In this document: piece by piece, positions 1-8,861 of the stretch
Numbering within the stretch: the first letter of the stretch is position 1
How the letters are laid out: every line of letters starts with the position of its first letter
DNA from: JADGHX01 sp037200125
GTDB taxonomy: Bacteria > Pseudomonadota > Gammaproteobacteria > Steroidobacterales > Steroidobacteraceae
Reading direction: 5' to 3'
Assembly (NCBI GenBank): GCA_037200125.1
Contig: JBBCGS010000006.1
Location: forward strand, 558,001 to 622,000
Length of the DNA stretch: 64,000 nt
Position numbers and translations under genes: made by a program
Notes under the pieces: model-generated
Databases searched by the model: none
What the model was told of the DNA's origin: nothing
What the model saw: only the letters and a program-made list of their open reading frames with translations

Positions 1-1
1 G

Positions 2-1180
2 GAAGAGCCCGGCGGGCGGTGCGTGTTTACTTACGATCCCACGTACCTTGCGAGCGAGCAACCCGCCGCCATTGCCCACACACTGCCACTACGAGCTGAA
101 CCCTATGTCTCCGAACGCGGGCTACATCCCTTCTTCGATAATCTCGTGGCGGAAGGGTGGTTTCGCAACGCGCAGGCGCGCGCGCTCGGCATAGACCCCG
201 GCAGCCGCTTCGCGCTGCTGCTTGGTTTCGGCCATGACCTCGCCGGGGCAGTTTCTGTGGAGGACCCGGAGCCCGCCGCGCGCAAAAACCTCGACCACGC
301 CGACGAGGCGACGATTGCCGCCCTGCTCGGCAGGGCTTCTCTCTCCGGCATCCAGCGGAAATTGCTCGTCGTCCAGGACGGAAAGAGTTACCGCCCGGTC
401 GGGCCGGATGAGCTCAGCACCCACATCGCAAAACTTCCTTCCGGCAACCTGACGAACCTGCTGGAGCTGGAATACCTGACCACGCAGGCCGTGCATGCGC
501 TCCTGCCGGGTGAAGACGTCGTGGATATGGAGATCGCTCATCTCCCATCGGTCAAGGAAGATGCACTCATCATTCCGCGCTTTGACCGCACACGCGCCGG
601 CAAACGAATTCACTTCGAGGAATTCAACCAGCTGCTCGGCAAATACTCCGGCGATGACAAATACGACGGCGCGTATGAGGACATGGGGCAATTCATCCTG
701 CGCACACCGTCCTGCATTCCCGCAGAAGCGGATCGCCTGTTGCGCCGGATTCTGGCGTGCCTGCTGGTCGGCAACACGGATGCCCATTTCAAGAACTTCG
801 CGATGTTCCACGCGCGCGACGGGCTCCGCCTGACGCCTGCTTACGACCTGGTTGCCTCCTCCTTCTACCCGGAGTTCCAGTCGATTGCCCTGAATGTCGC
901 GGGAGCGCGCAATCTCGCCATCGGAGCGCTGCAGGCAAGACATCTTTTGCGCATGGCGGGCGGCTTCGGCGTCAGCGATGACGCCCTCGTGAGCGCGATG
1001 GCACAGCTCGGCAAACGGCTGCCGCGCGCGCTGGAGGCGCTGGAGAAATCCAGCGTCGGCCCGGCGGCCTTGCGCAAAACCTTGCAGAAGAGAATGGAGA
1101 AAAGATGGAACGGCAGTTTCGCATCAACTGGCCCGCGATCGTCGAAGAGGCGAAGCAAAGACGGAAAAGCCAAAAGCTGA
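2..1180 (+). CDS. hipA: HipA-family serine/threonine kinase toxin, 5' end outside window
   Basis: This is a type II toxin-antitoxin kinase of the HipA family. E. coli HipA phosphorylates glutamyl-tRNA synthetase; the target here is unknown. The reading frame is open to the left edge and the residues before the first possible start (GTG at 23) still match the HipA N-terminal domain, so the gene is partial. Visible family motifs are the LSGIQRKLLV loop, the FDR segment, the catalytic loop VGNTDAHFKN and the metal-binding TPAYDLVAS. The next gene, a HipB-like regulator, begins 76 nt before this gene stops. The order hipA then hipB is the reverse of the E. coli operon. Family assignment is strong. 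Confidence 0.93.
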   Translation, partial: EEPGGRCVFTYDPTYLASEQPAAIAHTLPLRAEPYVSERGLHPFFDNLVAEGWFRNAQARALGIDPGSRFALLLGFGHDLAGAVSVEDPEPAARKNLDHADEATIAALLGRASLSGIQRKLLVVQDGKSYRPVGPDELSTHIAKLPSGNLTNLLELEYLTTQAVHALLPGEDVVDMEIAHLPSVKEDALIIPRFDRTRAGKRIHFEEFNQLLGKYSGDDKYDGAYEDMGQFILRTPSCIPAEADRLLRRILACLLVGNTDAHFKNFAMFHARDGLRLTPAYDLVASSFYPEFQSIALNVAGARNLAIGALQARHLLRMAGGFGVSDDALVSAMAQLGKRLPRALEALEKSSVGPAALRKTLQKRMEKRWNGSFASTGPRSSKRRSKDGKAKS

Positions 1181-1566
1181 CGCAGCAGCGGCTTGCCGAG
1201 TTGGCAGGCGTCAGCACGCCGACCATCTCCCGCTTCGAGAGCGGCGAGAAGGACATTCAATTGTCCAGCGTCACGAACATCCTCGGCGTGCTCGGCATGC
1301 TCGATGAGCGGGTGCTCGTTTTTCCGGAACCCGAGCCGCGATCGAATGGGGAGTCCGTCCTGTTCAGGGGAAGGGACGGCGATCTCATTGTCCGGTGCGC
1401 CATCAGCCGCCAAGCACTGGAGGATCATTTCAACGGCGACAACAAGGATATGCTGAAAGTCTTCAAGGCCAACCGCGAGCGCATCGAATACGAAGCCCGC
1501 CGCAAGTACCTGGCAGGACGCCTGGAATCCGATCTGTCGGTGCTGATCAGGACGGAGGATTTATAG
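1105..1566 (+). CDS. HipB-like XRE antitoxin/regulator with DUF1488-like tail
   Basis: The protein has 153 aa. Residues about 12-60 form a Cro/C1-type helix-turn-helix (KLTQQRLAELAG followed by STPTISRFESG). The C-terminal part (FRGRDGDLIVRCAISRQAL and the LKVFKANRERIEYEA helix) resembles DUF1488 proteins, which is unusual for a HipB. The ATG at 1105 has a GGAGA motif a few bases upstream and lies inside hipA, so translation is probably coupled. The likely role is antitoxin and autorepressor of the hipAB pair. The HTH call is firm; the DUF1488 resemblance is from memory of the family pattern and needs a profile search. Confidence 0.85.
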   Translation: MERQFRINWPAIVEEAKQRRKSQKLTQQRLAELAGVSTPTISRFESGEKDIQLSSVTNILGVLGMLDERVLVFPEPEPRSNGESVLFRGRDGDLIVRCAISRQALEDHFNGDNKDMLKVFKANRERIEYEARRKYLAGRLESDLSVLIRTEDL

Positions 1567-1708
1567 GCCCGCGCTATCGCTTCAGGGCCGCGCGGAAACG
1601 CGCGAGGCGCGAATTCGAGGTCGACTCTACAGAGTCTTCTAAACCGCGGACTGGATGAAGCAGGCCGAGCGCTCTTTGCGCGATGGACAACCAGCCAAGC
1701 GCCACAAG

Positions 1709-1827
1709 TCCGGCGACGTGACGACGGACTACAGCGTCGCGGAGTTGGCGACCTGCTCGAAGCCGCGAACAAGGTCGTGCGGTCTCGCGAGAGTCCCGCG
1801 CTGACCGTGATTCGGATCGCGGCGTAG
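1709..1827 (+). pseudogene. Degraded C-terminal end of a tyrosine integrase (tentative)
   Basis: In one frame (1709-1747) the DNA encodes SGDVTTDYSVAEL. In another frame (from about 1753 to the TAG at 1825) it encodes LLEAANKVV and then a short TVIRIAA end. Joined across a frameshift near 1748, this resembles the last residues of phage-type tyrosine recombinases. Nothing recognisable precedes it, so only a tail survives. It points towards tRNA-Val 200 bp away, the typical place for an island integrase. The similarity is short, so the call is tentative. Confidence 0.4.
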
Positions 1828-2033
1828 AGGAACAGCGGATGCAGATTGTCCAGCCGACCGGCAGGAGACTGGCTCGGGCCTCGACCGTCGCCTTGCGAAT
1901 GCGGCTCTCGACCTGCGCTGGCTCCGTGCGCGGCGATCCCGAGCGGCGTTTCGCGAGTCGTTCGGACCGTCCCGCAAATCTCCCGCAGAAAAGCGAGAGC
2001 CTTTTGCGGGACGCGCTAATCGCCCGATTGAAT

Positions 2034-2109
2034 TGGTGGGTGCTGAGGGGATCGAACCCCCGACATTCGCCTTGTAAGGGCGACGCTCTACCAGCTGAGC
2101 TAAGCACCC
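2034..2109 (-). tRNA. tRNA-Val (anticodon UAC)
   Basis: The reverse strand folds as a complete 76-nt cloverleaf. The acceptor stem is GGGTGCT/AGCACCC with discriminator A and an encoded CCA. The D arm reads AGCTCAGCTGGTAGAGC, the anticodon stem is TCGCC/GGCGA with loop CTTACAA (anticodon TAC), and the T arm contains GGTTCGATCC. The 3' end faces the hipA/integrase side, as expected for an attachment site used by an island on the left. Confidence 0.97.
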
Positions 2110-2376
2110 ACGGAGGGGAACCTGAGGCGCGACCGGACGGGAGCCGGCGCCGGCCGCGAAGTGTACACGCACCGCCCCGAAAATGCCCCCCAGTACCCAG
2201 TTGCCCCGGTGTCCCGGCCTCCCGGCCTCCCGGCGTCGCGATCCCGATCCCATCCCACTGCATCCCGCAGCCCCGAGTTCATTGGCGGGTGACCAAGCCG
2301 TCTGCTACAAGGACGCCTCATAAGAAAAGCCAACGGTATCGTCCGTCGTAGTGGGCGCCAGAAAGGGAAAACTCGC

Positions 2377-4878
2377 ATGACTGTTGACGACGATTCCGGA
2401 GCCGCACCGGCCCACGTTCTCTGGGTGGAGCTGACCACTCGCATCATCACGCGCGATCTGCATTTCCGCTCGGGGCGGGAAGAAGCGGCGGTCGACAGCA
2501 TCGTCAGTCTCTTCGAAACCACGCGCAAGCTCATGGAGGAGAGCCGCACCGCGAACCGATTCCTGGATCTCGCGGCATCGATGCTCGAGCACATTCGGCC
2601 CTATACCGCGCGGTGGCACACCATGCGGGACACGTCGGGCAACTTCCTGAATCCGGCGCTCCGCCGCGAGTTCCGCGCGGAGCTTCAGAGACTGAAGAAG
2701 GAGCTCGGCTCTTACGTGACCGAGTTGGCCAAGCTCAGTGGCCACGCAATGAAACCCGATGACGATAGCCAACGTCCCGCTCCCTCGCTGGGTGGCGCCG
2801 TAAAGTTCGGCATCGAGCGGCCGTTCAAGGAGCGCGACGACCTCAACGCCGCGGAGCGCGCGCATATTTCGCAGCGGCGCCAGAAGACCGCGTCGGCGTC
2901 CAAGTCGGAAGACAACGGCATCGGTCTTGCGCTCTCTGGAGGCGGAATACGATCCGCGACGTTCTGTCTCGGCGTAGTGCAGACGCTGGCAAGGAAAACA
3001 CTGCTTCCGCAGTTCGACTACCTCTCCACCGTGTCGGGCGGCGGATATCTCGGCGCGTTCATGAGCAACCAGTTCCCCCCGCCGAGGCAGCCCGCGGACG
3101 GCGCGTTCAACGGCGCATCGATCGACTCCGCTCAAGTGCGTCATCTGCGGAACAACAGCAAGTATCTGCTGCCCGCGACGGCGATGTCGCAACTCGCGCT
3201 GGCCGGCTTGCTGATCTCCGGGATTCTCACGACCACGCTGCTCACGCTAGCCATACCGATGGTCTTTGCGCTGCTCACTCACTGGGTAGCGCGCATCGGT
3301 CTGCTCAACGGCGATGGATTCGGCGGCCTCTTCGGCGTTTCGTGGCTCGACCAGAACATCATCACGCAACTCGGCGCGCTGCTCGTGATCGTTGCGCTGA
3401 TCCTGCTACTCATACGCCCAATCACGCCGATCTGGCGCCGGAGCCGGGGGTTGATCGACAAGACCGTAACCTTCTTCAGCCTCGCTGCGGGGCTTCTGAT
3501 CGCCATTGCCGCGACGCCTTTCGTCCTGAATCAACTCGAGAGCTGGCAGCACTGGCAAGTCGGCGGCGTCTCGATCGCTGGCCTCGCGGCCGCGGGGACG
3601 GGCGCCCTCGCGTTGAAAGCGGTCGGCTACGCATGGAAATACCGCCAGTTCCTGGCGAAGCTCGTGATATTCGCAGGGGCGGTGCTGTTTGCAATCGCCT
3701 ACCTCATCACGGTGAAGCAACTCGGCTATGTGCCAATGGAAGGCGCGCTCAGCACGCCAGAGAAAGTGGTGCTCATTTCGTTTGCCGTGTGGGTGGTGTG
3801 GGCCTGCGCCGTGAACATCAACCTCACCGGGCTGCATCGCTACTATCGCGACGGCCTCGCACGCTGCTACCTCAACCCCACTCACCCGGCGCGCGACGGC
3901 GTTTCGGAACCGCCGGCGCTGGAAGAGTTGTCCGCCGACCTGCCCTACCATCTCGTCAACACGACGGTGAATCTGCCTTCGAGCCAGAACGCGGAGCTGC
4001 GCGGCCGCGGCGGCGATTTCTTCCTGATGAGCAAGGCGTTCTGCGGCTCGCCGATCGTGGGCTACCAGCCCACCGCCGACGTGCATGGGCTCAACAAGGA
4101 TCTCGATCTCGCCACCGCCATGGCCATCTCCGGTGCCGCGGCGTCTACGAACATGGGTTGGCAGACCATGCGCAAGTACCGCACGCTCATGGCGATCTTC
4201 AACGTGCGCCTCGGATACTGGCTGCGTTGGCGCACGCACCCGGCTCATTGGCTCACGTCCAGCGCGTTCGTGCAGCTCTTCCGTGAGATGTACGGCTTGA
4301 TGCAGGAGAAGGCGAGCACGCTCAACATCTCGGACGGCGGACACATCGAGAATCTCGCGGCGTATGAGTTGATTCGACGCAAGCTCAAGTACATCGTCTG
4401 CATCGACGGCGGCATGGATGGCACGATGACCTGCTCGGACCTGAACCGCCTGCAGCGACTCGTCGCCATCGATTTCGGCTATCGGATCGACTTCGATGCC
4501 ACTGACATGCAGCTCGTCAACGGCTACAGCACCAACTACGGGCTGCTGGTGAAGATCGACTACACGCCCGACGTCGAGGATCCGAAGCAGAAGCAGCTCG
4601 GGTGGATGCTGTATCTCAAGCTCGCGATGCTGGGCACCGAGTCGAGCTATGTGCTCGACTATCGTCGCGAGAATCCGCTGTTCCCGCATGAGACCACGCT
4701 CGATCAGTTCTTCGACGAAGCGCAGTTCGAGGCGTATCGGGCGCTCGGGCAGAGCGCGGCGGAGAATTTCCTCTCGAAGGAGTTCGAGACCGACACGGTG
4801 CCTTCGATCGAGGCGTGGTTCCAGACGCTGGCAAAGTATCTGCTGCGGGACACCGACAAGGCGTATGCGAAGCCCTGA
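2377..4878 (+). CDS. Membrane-embedded patatin-like phospholipase
   Basis: This 833-aa protein has a split patatin catalytic domain. The oxyanion-hole motif GGGIRSATF lies near residues 188-196, the nucleophile is probably Ser220 in TVSGGG, and the catalytic Asp lies in SDGGHIENL near residue 650. Between Ser and Asp lie about six hydrophobic helices (residues about 255-470), so the active site appears inserted in or next to the membrane. Patatins hydrolyse phospholipid acyl chains, and several act as membrane-damaging effectors in bacterial defence (CBASS CapV, for example). The gene converges on the MoxR/TIR/SLOG operon with only 13 bp between stop codons, so a functional link is plausible but unproven. 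The start is the first ATG after an AAAGGGA sequence. Confidence 0.85.
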   Translation: MTVDDDSGAAPAHVLWVELTTRIITRDLHFRSGREEAAVDSIVSLFETTRKLMEESRTANRFLDLAASMLEHIRPYTARWHTMRDTSGNFLNPALRREFRAELQRLKKELGSYVTELAKLSGHAMKPDDDSQRPAPSLGGAVKFGIERPFKERDDLNAAERAHISQRRQKTASASKSEDNGIGLALSGGGIRSATFCLGVVQTLARKTLLPQFDYLSTVSGGGYLGAFMSNQFPPPRQPADGAFNGASIDSAQVRHLRNNSKYLLPATAMSQLALAGLLISGILTTTLLTLAIPMVFALLTHWVARIGLLNGDGFGGLFGVSWLDQNIITQLGALLVIVALILLLIRPITPIWRRSRGLIDKTVTFFSLAAGLLIAIAATPFVLNQLESWQHWQVGGVSIAGLAAAGTGALALKAVGYAWKYRQFLAKLVIFAGAVLFAIAYLITVKQLGYVPMEGALSTPEKVVLISFAVWVVWACAVNINLTGLHRYYRDGLARCYLNPTHPARDGVSEPPALEELSADLPYHLVNTTVNLPSSQNAELRGRGGDFFLMSKAFCGSPIVGYQPTADVHGLNKDLDLATAMAISGAAASTNMGWQTMRKYRTLMAIFNVRLGYWLRWRTHPAHWLTSSAFVQLFREMYGLMQEKASTLNISDGGHIENLAAYELIRRKLKYIVCIDGGMDGTMTCSDLNRLQRLVAIDFGYRIDFDATDMQLVNGYSTNYGLLVKIDYTPDVEDPKQKQLGWMLYLKLAMLGTESSYVLDYRRENPLFPHETTLDQFFDEAQFEAYRALGQSAAENFLSKEFETDTVPSIEAWFQTLAKYLLRDTDKAYAKP

Positions 4879-4891
4879 CGTCGGAAGAAGA

Positions 4892-7800
4892 CTACTTCTT
4901 GCTTTGGCCGGTGTATTGGCGGTCCGCCGCTGTGACCTGAACCTGGACCGATGAGACGTTGAAGTAAGCGCCCGGGCGAAGCGCGGCGGTCGGCGCTTTC
5001 GACTGGACGGGCGACTTTTCAAAGCCCCCCTTCACGACGCTGGCCTTCAGGATACTCACGGTGAATCGTAGCCGGCCGGCGTCGTTCGACTCGCGGTGGC
5101 GATCGTCCTTCATGTAGTCGTCGACGGAGATGTCGGAGTCGGAGCGGTCGTAGTCCGCTTTCAACGGATCGACTGCGCCGCCCGCCGCGTCCGGGCGAAT
5201 CACATACGCGCTCACACGGACCCGGTTGGCGAGCTCGCCCGAGAACGGGCCGCTGCCGCCGTTGCTGAAAGTGAGCTGGATGAAACCAACGACATTGCCG
5301 CCGCTGTCACGAAGCTCCGCGACATAGCCTTCGCAGCAGAATTGCCGAGGGAAACTTGTTGGGCTCGGAGGCGCGCCATCGGTGGGGAGAACGAAGCGAT
5401 CCTTCTGGAGTACCACGCGCGCGCGAACCGTCCCGAGGTCTGCCTGCGCGTTGCTCTCGGCGCGCGCGTTGGCTGACTCGCTCGGCGGAGGCGCTTTGCT
5501 ACGGGCGGCCTCGTTCGCGGCGGTCTGCCCGGCCGCTGAGGATGCGGGCTCGGCCTGCTGCGCAGTCTGTTGCTGGGCTTGTTGCCGGACCTCTTGGGGG
5601 TTCTGTTTCTGCACCCGCTGCCGAAGCGCTTCCAGTTCCTTTTGCGCAGTCCGCACCGGCGGCTTTGCGGCCCGCTGCGCGGGAACGGGCCCAGGCACGA
5701 CCGGCACCGGTGGCTCTGGCTTCTTGACGCCGTTTGACGTTTGAGAAGTCGACCGCGACAGCGTGTCCGTCGGCGCGACCGACGCGGGATCGATCTCGAG
5801 AGTCCGCCGTTCGACGACGTAAGTCGTGTTCACCGAATTGAGGGCCGTGGTGAAACGAACGCTGTAGAGCGCTTTCTGGTTCGGCGCGAGCGGCTCGAGT
5901 GTGCCGCTGTCGAACTCGGCGCGTTCAGCGGCGTGCTTCGGATCGACGAGTCGCAATCGACCGTCGGATTGCCCATACGCCAGCATCTCGCCTCTCGGGC
6001 TCCAGGCCAGGAACACTCCCGGAACAGCACTGCGCAGGATGGAGAGCGGCTCGGCGGCACCCGCTCCCGTAAACTTCGTCCCACCCCGCTCCCACACCAG
6101 CACCGTGTCATTGTCTGGTGAGCGAACGAGCGGCGATTGCACGGTTGCGATGTACCGCCCATCCGCGCTCATTGCGACCGGTGGAGGCGAGCTGGCCGGA
6201 CCTGAAAACTTCAGGCTCTCTCCCACTCCGGTTCGAGCCACGTCTGTCAGCTGTATGTGATCGCCGAATGCGACCGCGAGCAAGGCGGGCTGCAAGCCAA
6301 AATCCACTCCGCTAACGCGTAAGGGCTCATCAGCCTGCGCCTGTTGCGCAACCGGTGAAGCGCTCGACGACGTGGACGCATAGATCGTCCCCGTGAAGCT
6401 CTTCTTCTGGATGTCGAAGACGCTCGCGTAATTCCCCGCGCCCACGGCGAGCAGCGTGCCATCCCGATTGAAGCTCAGCGATGCGGAAGGCAAAGAGCCG
6501 TTCGGCACCGCCATCGGCTCCCCCACTGTGTTCCCCGCCGCATCCCAGACATGCACTTTCAGGTTGGCATCCAGCGCGCCCACGAGGCGTGAGTCCGGGC
6601 TGATTGCGAGCGCCATCACCGCATCGTCGGGCGCCAGCGTCGCAACGGCCTTCGAGGCGACCGCATCCCACAACACGGCGCCCTGCCGGCCTGTGCCGTA
6701 GCTGATCGCCATGAACTTTCCATTCGGGGCAATCGCGGCCATTACGGCGCCGTCAGAGAAACCCGCTGGCCCGAGAAACAGATAGCTGAGCTCCGCGGCT
6801 TCGAACGGCACCGGAATGTTTTTTGTCGGGCTGACCTTCCACAAGGCACCCGCCGACAGTACGCCAACGAGAAGCGCGGCCACCCCTCGCGCCATCGCGG
6901 GCCGCAGCTGCGTGAACGCACGCCAGTGCCCGAGGATCTTCTCGCCCATGCCCCGCTGTCGCGGACCGCTCGAGCGCGAGGAGCCCGGCAACGCCAGCGT
7001 CAGTGGATCTGGATTGGCTCCCGCGAGAAATCCGAGAAACACCCGATCGCCGAGCGGGCTACCTTCCGGCGCCGCGCGCGCCACATCGAGCGCGGTAAGT
7101 GACTTCGCTATGTCGAGCGCGCCCGCAGCGGGTTTCGTCGCGCCATCGCGCTTGCGCACGAGATCCACGACCAACCGCCCGAGACGGTCGCGAACCGCCG
7201 CTTCCTTTTCCGCGGGCAGGTTGGAGATCAGAAGGCTGCGCAACCAGTCCGGCATGTATCCGGCGCGGAACCAGGGCAAGCGCGCCAGCGACGGCAAGCA
7301 CTCCTCGATCGCCCGCCGCCGCCCGACTTCATCGCCGGGCTCGACCACGTCGGGCAACAGCGCAAGCGTCGTCGCCCACGAGATCTGCGGATACACCGCA
7401 CACGCGCACAACCACAGGTAACCCACAGGCCCGAGGAATCCGTTGACCTGTTCCACGAGAACCAGGATTGCTTCCTTCGGAGGCTCACTCCGGTCGAGCC
7501 ATCGCGTATCGCGATTTGTGATCACGCGCGGGAAATCGCGCGTATAGCGCGAAGGAAGATCGTTCGGCTGTCGCCACTCATTGCCCATCGACGCTACGAT
7601 CTGCAGGCCCGCCGGCGTCGCCGGCAGCACCACAACTCCAGCGTCGACCAGCGCTTTCTCACGCTGGCGCCAGCGGTACTTCGGAGTCGGCGTAAGCAGC
7701 ACACACGCCGTCATCGACAACAACGGCTCCAGCCACTGTTGCGGCTGACCGGTGATCTCGTCGAAGAGCGTCGACGTCTCCGCATGGATCAGCACGACCG

Positions 7801-8857
7801 CGCGGTGATAGCGCGCGAGCAGATCCGCCAGCCGATAACGCCGCAGCGTCTGCGAATCCGCGCACACGCGCGGATCGGTGTGGAAATCGAAACAGTCGGC
7901 GGCGACGTCATGCCCGCGCAGCTGATCGATCCATCGCTGCGTCAGGTGATGCAGGTGATCTTCGGGCCCGCGCCGTTCGATCAGCACCAGATATTCCGAC
8001 GTGGCGAGGCGCGGTGCGAACGCCGGCGTGACGAAGCCGCCGGAGCGCGCCGTCACTTCAACGGTTGCCTCCAGGCACAGCGACACTGACGACTGCGCTC
8101 GCGCACGACGCATTCCGGTGGCGATACGCAGCAGCTGCGCCGGCGGCAGATCGACAAAATCCGCCACCGGAGGGCTGATGGTCACGAGATCCGGATCGCC
8201 CGTGTCGGGCAAACGTTTGAGCGCAACGTCGCGACGGCGCTTCTGCAACGCCCAGACCACACCGAGCACCACGAGCGCGCACGCCAGCCCGCCGCCGCCC
8301 GCCACGAGCCACGGCGAGGTCACGCGGCTCTGTTGGGCGACCGCGAATTGTCCGCCGCCAACGCGCTCCGCCGGACCCACGCGAATATCCGACGGTGCCT
8401 GCGCCGGCGGCGCGGCCTGCGTTGGCTGAACCACCGGAGGAGGCCCCGGACCTATCTGCGGGTCATCGTCAGGAATGAGGAAGAGGCCCAACAGAATCGC
8501 CCCCAGCACCACGGCGACTACGATGAGCACGATCGCGCCGGTAGAGACCCAGCGATGCTTGCCCGGAGTCTTCTCCAACGGGGCGGTTGGCGGACTCGGG
8601 GGCGGTGGAACGCCCCACCAGCGACGAAATTCACCATCGAACAGCCGCTGGTCTTCGACAGACGTGCAGAAGATCGGCCCAAGATGCGATGCGTAGGCTT
8701 GCGGCTCCGCCTGCAGATCCCGCCCCCGCTCCGCGAACGCGAGCAGCAACTCGTGCGCAGCCAGGTACTGGCGCGTGTCCACACGCAGCCCAGCATGGCG
8801 CAACCGCTCGATGAGCTGCGCCAGGTCCCGGGGTTCCAGTTCTACCGCCGCGTTCAT
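4892..8857 (-). CDS. Large MoxR-associated membrane protein with WD40-type repeats
   Basis: The protein has 1321 aa; the ATG at 8857 lies 4 bp after the moxR-like stop. Residues about 1-90 (LIERLRHAGLRV, then a conserved FDGEFRRWW) resemble the N-terminus of CoxE/vWA partners of MoxR ATPases, but no MIDAS-bearing vWA domain is evident. Two membrane helices follow (about 110-135 and 195-215). Next comes an alpha/beta domain of about 200 residues with AVVLIHAETSTLFDEITG and CVLLTPTPKYRW, then a helical region, a third membrane helix and at least four WD40-like blades (AIAPNGKFMAIS, ALAISPDSRLVGAL, LSFNRDGTLLAVG, AWSPRGEMLAYGQ). A Pro/Gln/Ala-rich linker leads to a C-terminal beta domain. It probably acts as the MoxR client or sensor scaffold. 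Confidence 0.75.
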   Translation of the reverse strand: MNAAVELEPRDLAQLIERLRHAGLRVDTRQYLAAHELLLAFAERGRDLQAEPQAYASHLGPIFCTSVEDQRLFDGEFRRWWGVPPPPSPPTAPLEKTPGKHRWVSTGAIVLIVVAVVLGAILLGLFLIPDDDPQIGPGPPPVVQPTQAAPPAQAPSDIRVGPAERVGGGQFAVAQQSRVTSPWLVAGGGGLACALVVLGVVWALQKRRRDVALKRLPDTGDPDLVTISPPVADFVDLPPAQLLRIATGMRRARAQSSVSLCLEATVEVTARSGGFVTPAFAPRLATSEYLVLIERRGPEDHLHHLTQRWIDQLRGHDVAADCFDFHTDPRVCADSQTLRRYRLADLLARYHRAVVLIHAETSTLFDEITGQPQQWLEPLLSMTACVLLTPTPKYRWRQREKALVDAGVVVLPATPAGLQIVASMGNEWRQPNDLPSRYTRDFPRVITNRDTRWLDRSEPPKEAILVLVEQVNGFLGPVGYLWLCACAVYPQISWATTLALLPDVVEPGDEVGRRRAIEECLPSLARLPWFRAGYMPDWLRSLLISNLPAEKEAAVRDRLGRLVVDLVRKRDGATKPAAGALDIAKSLTALDVARAAPEGSPLGDRVFLGFLAGANPDPLTLALPGSSRSSGPRQRGMGEKILGHWRAFTQLRPAMARGVAALLVGVLSAGALWKVSPTKNIPVPFEAAELSYLFLGPAGFSDGAVMAAIAPNGKFMAISYGTGRQGAVLWDAVASKAVATLAPDDAVMALAISPDSRLVGALDANLKVHVWDAAGNTVGEPMAVPNGSLPSASLSFNRDGTLLAVGAGNYASVFDIQKKSFTGTIYASTSSSASPVAQQAQADEPLRVSGVDFGLQPALLAVAFGDHIQLTDVARTGVGESLKFSGPASSPPPVAMSADGRYIATVQSPLVRSPDNDTVLVWERGGTKFTGAGAAEPLSILRSAVPGVFLAWSPRGEMLAYGQSDGRLRLVDPKHAAERAEFDSGTLEPLAPNQKALYSVRFTTALNSVNTTYVVERRTLEIDPASVAPTDTLSRSTSQTSNGVKKPEPPVPVVPGPVPAQRAAKPPVRTAQKELEALRQRVQKQNPQEVRQQAQQQTAQQAEPASSAAGQTAANEAARSKAPPPSESANARAESNAQADLGTVRARVVLQKDRFVLPTDGAPPSPTSFPRQFCCEGYVAELRDSGGNVVGFIQLTFSNGGSGPFSGELANRVRVSAYVIRPDAAGGAVDPLKADYDRSDSDISVDDYMKDDRHRESNDAGRLRFTVSILKASVVKGGFEKSPVQSKAPTAALRPGAYFNVSSVQVQVTAADRQYTGQSKK

Positions 8858-8861
8858 GGGC

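Noticed and set aside
3406..5022. 538-aa open frame on the minus strand opposite the patatin gene
   Set aside because: It is a GC-driven shadow; the plus-strand frame carries patatin motifs and membrane helices, while this frame is Arg/Glu/Val-rich without family features.
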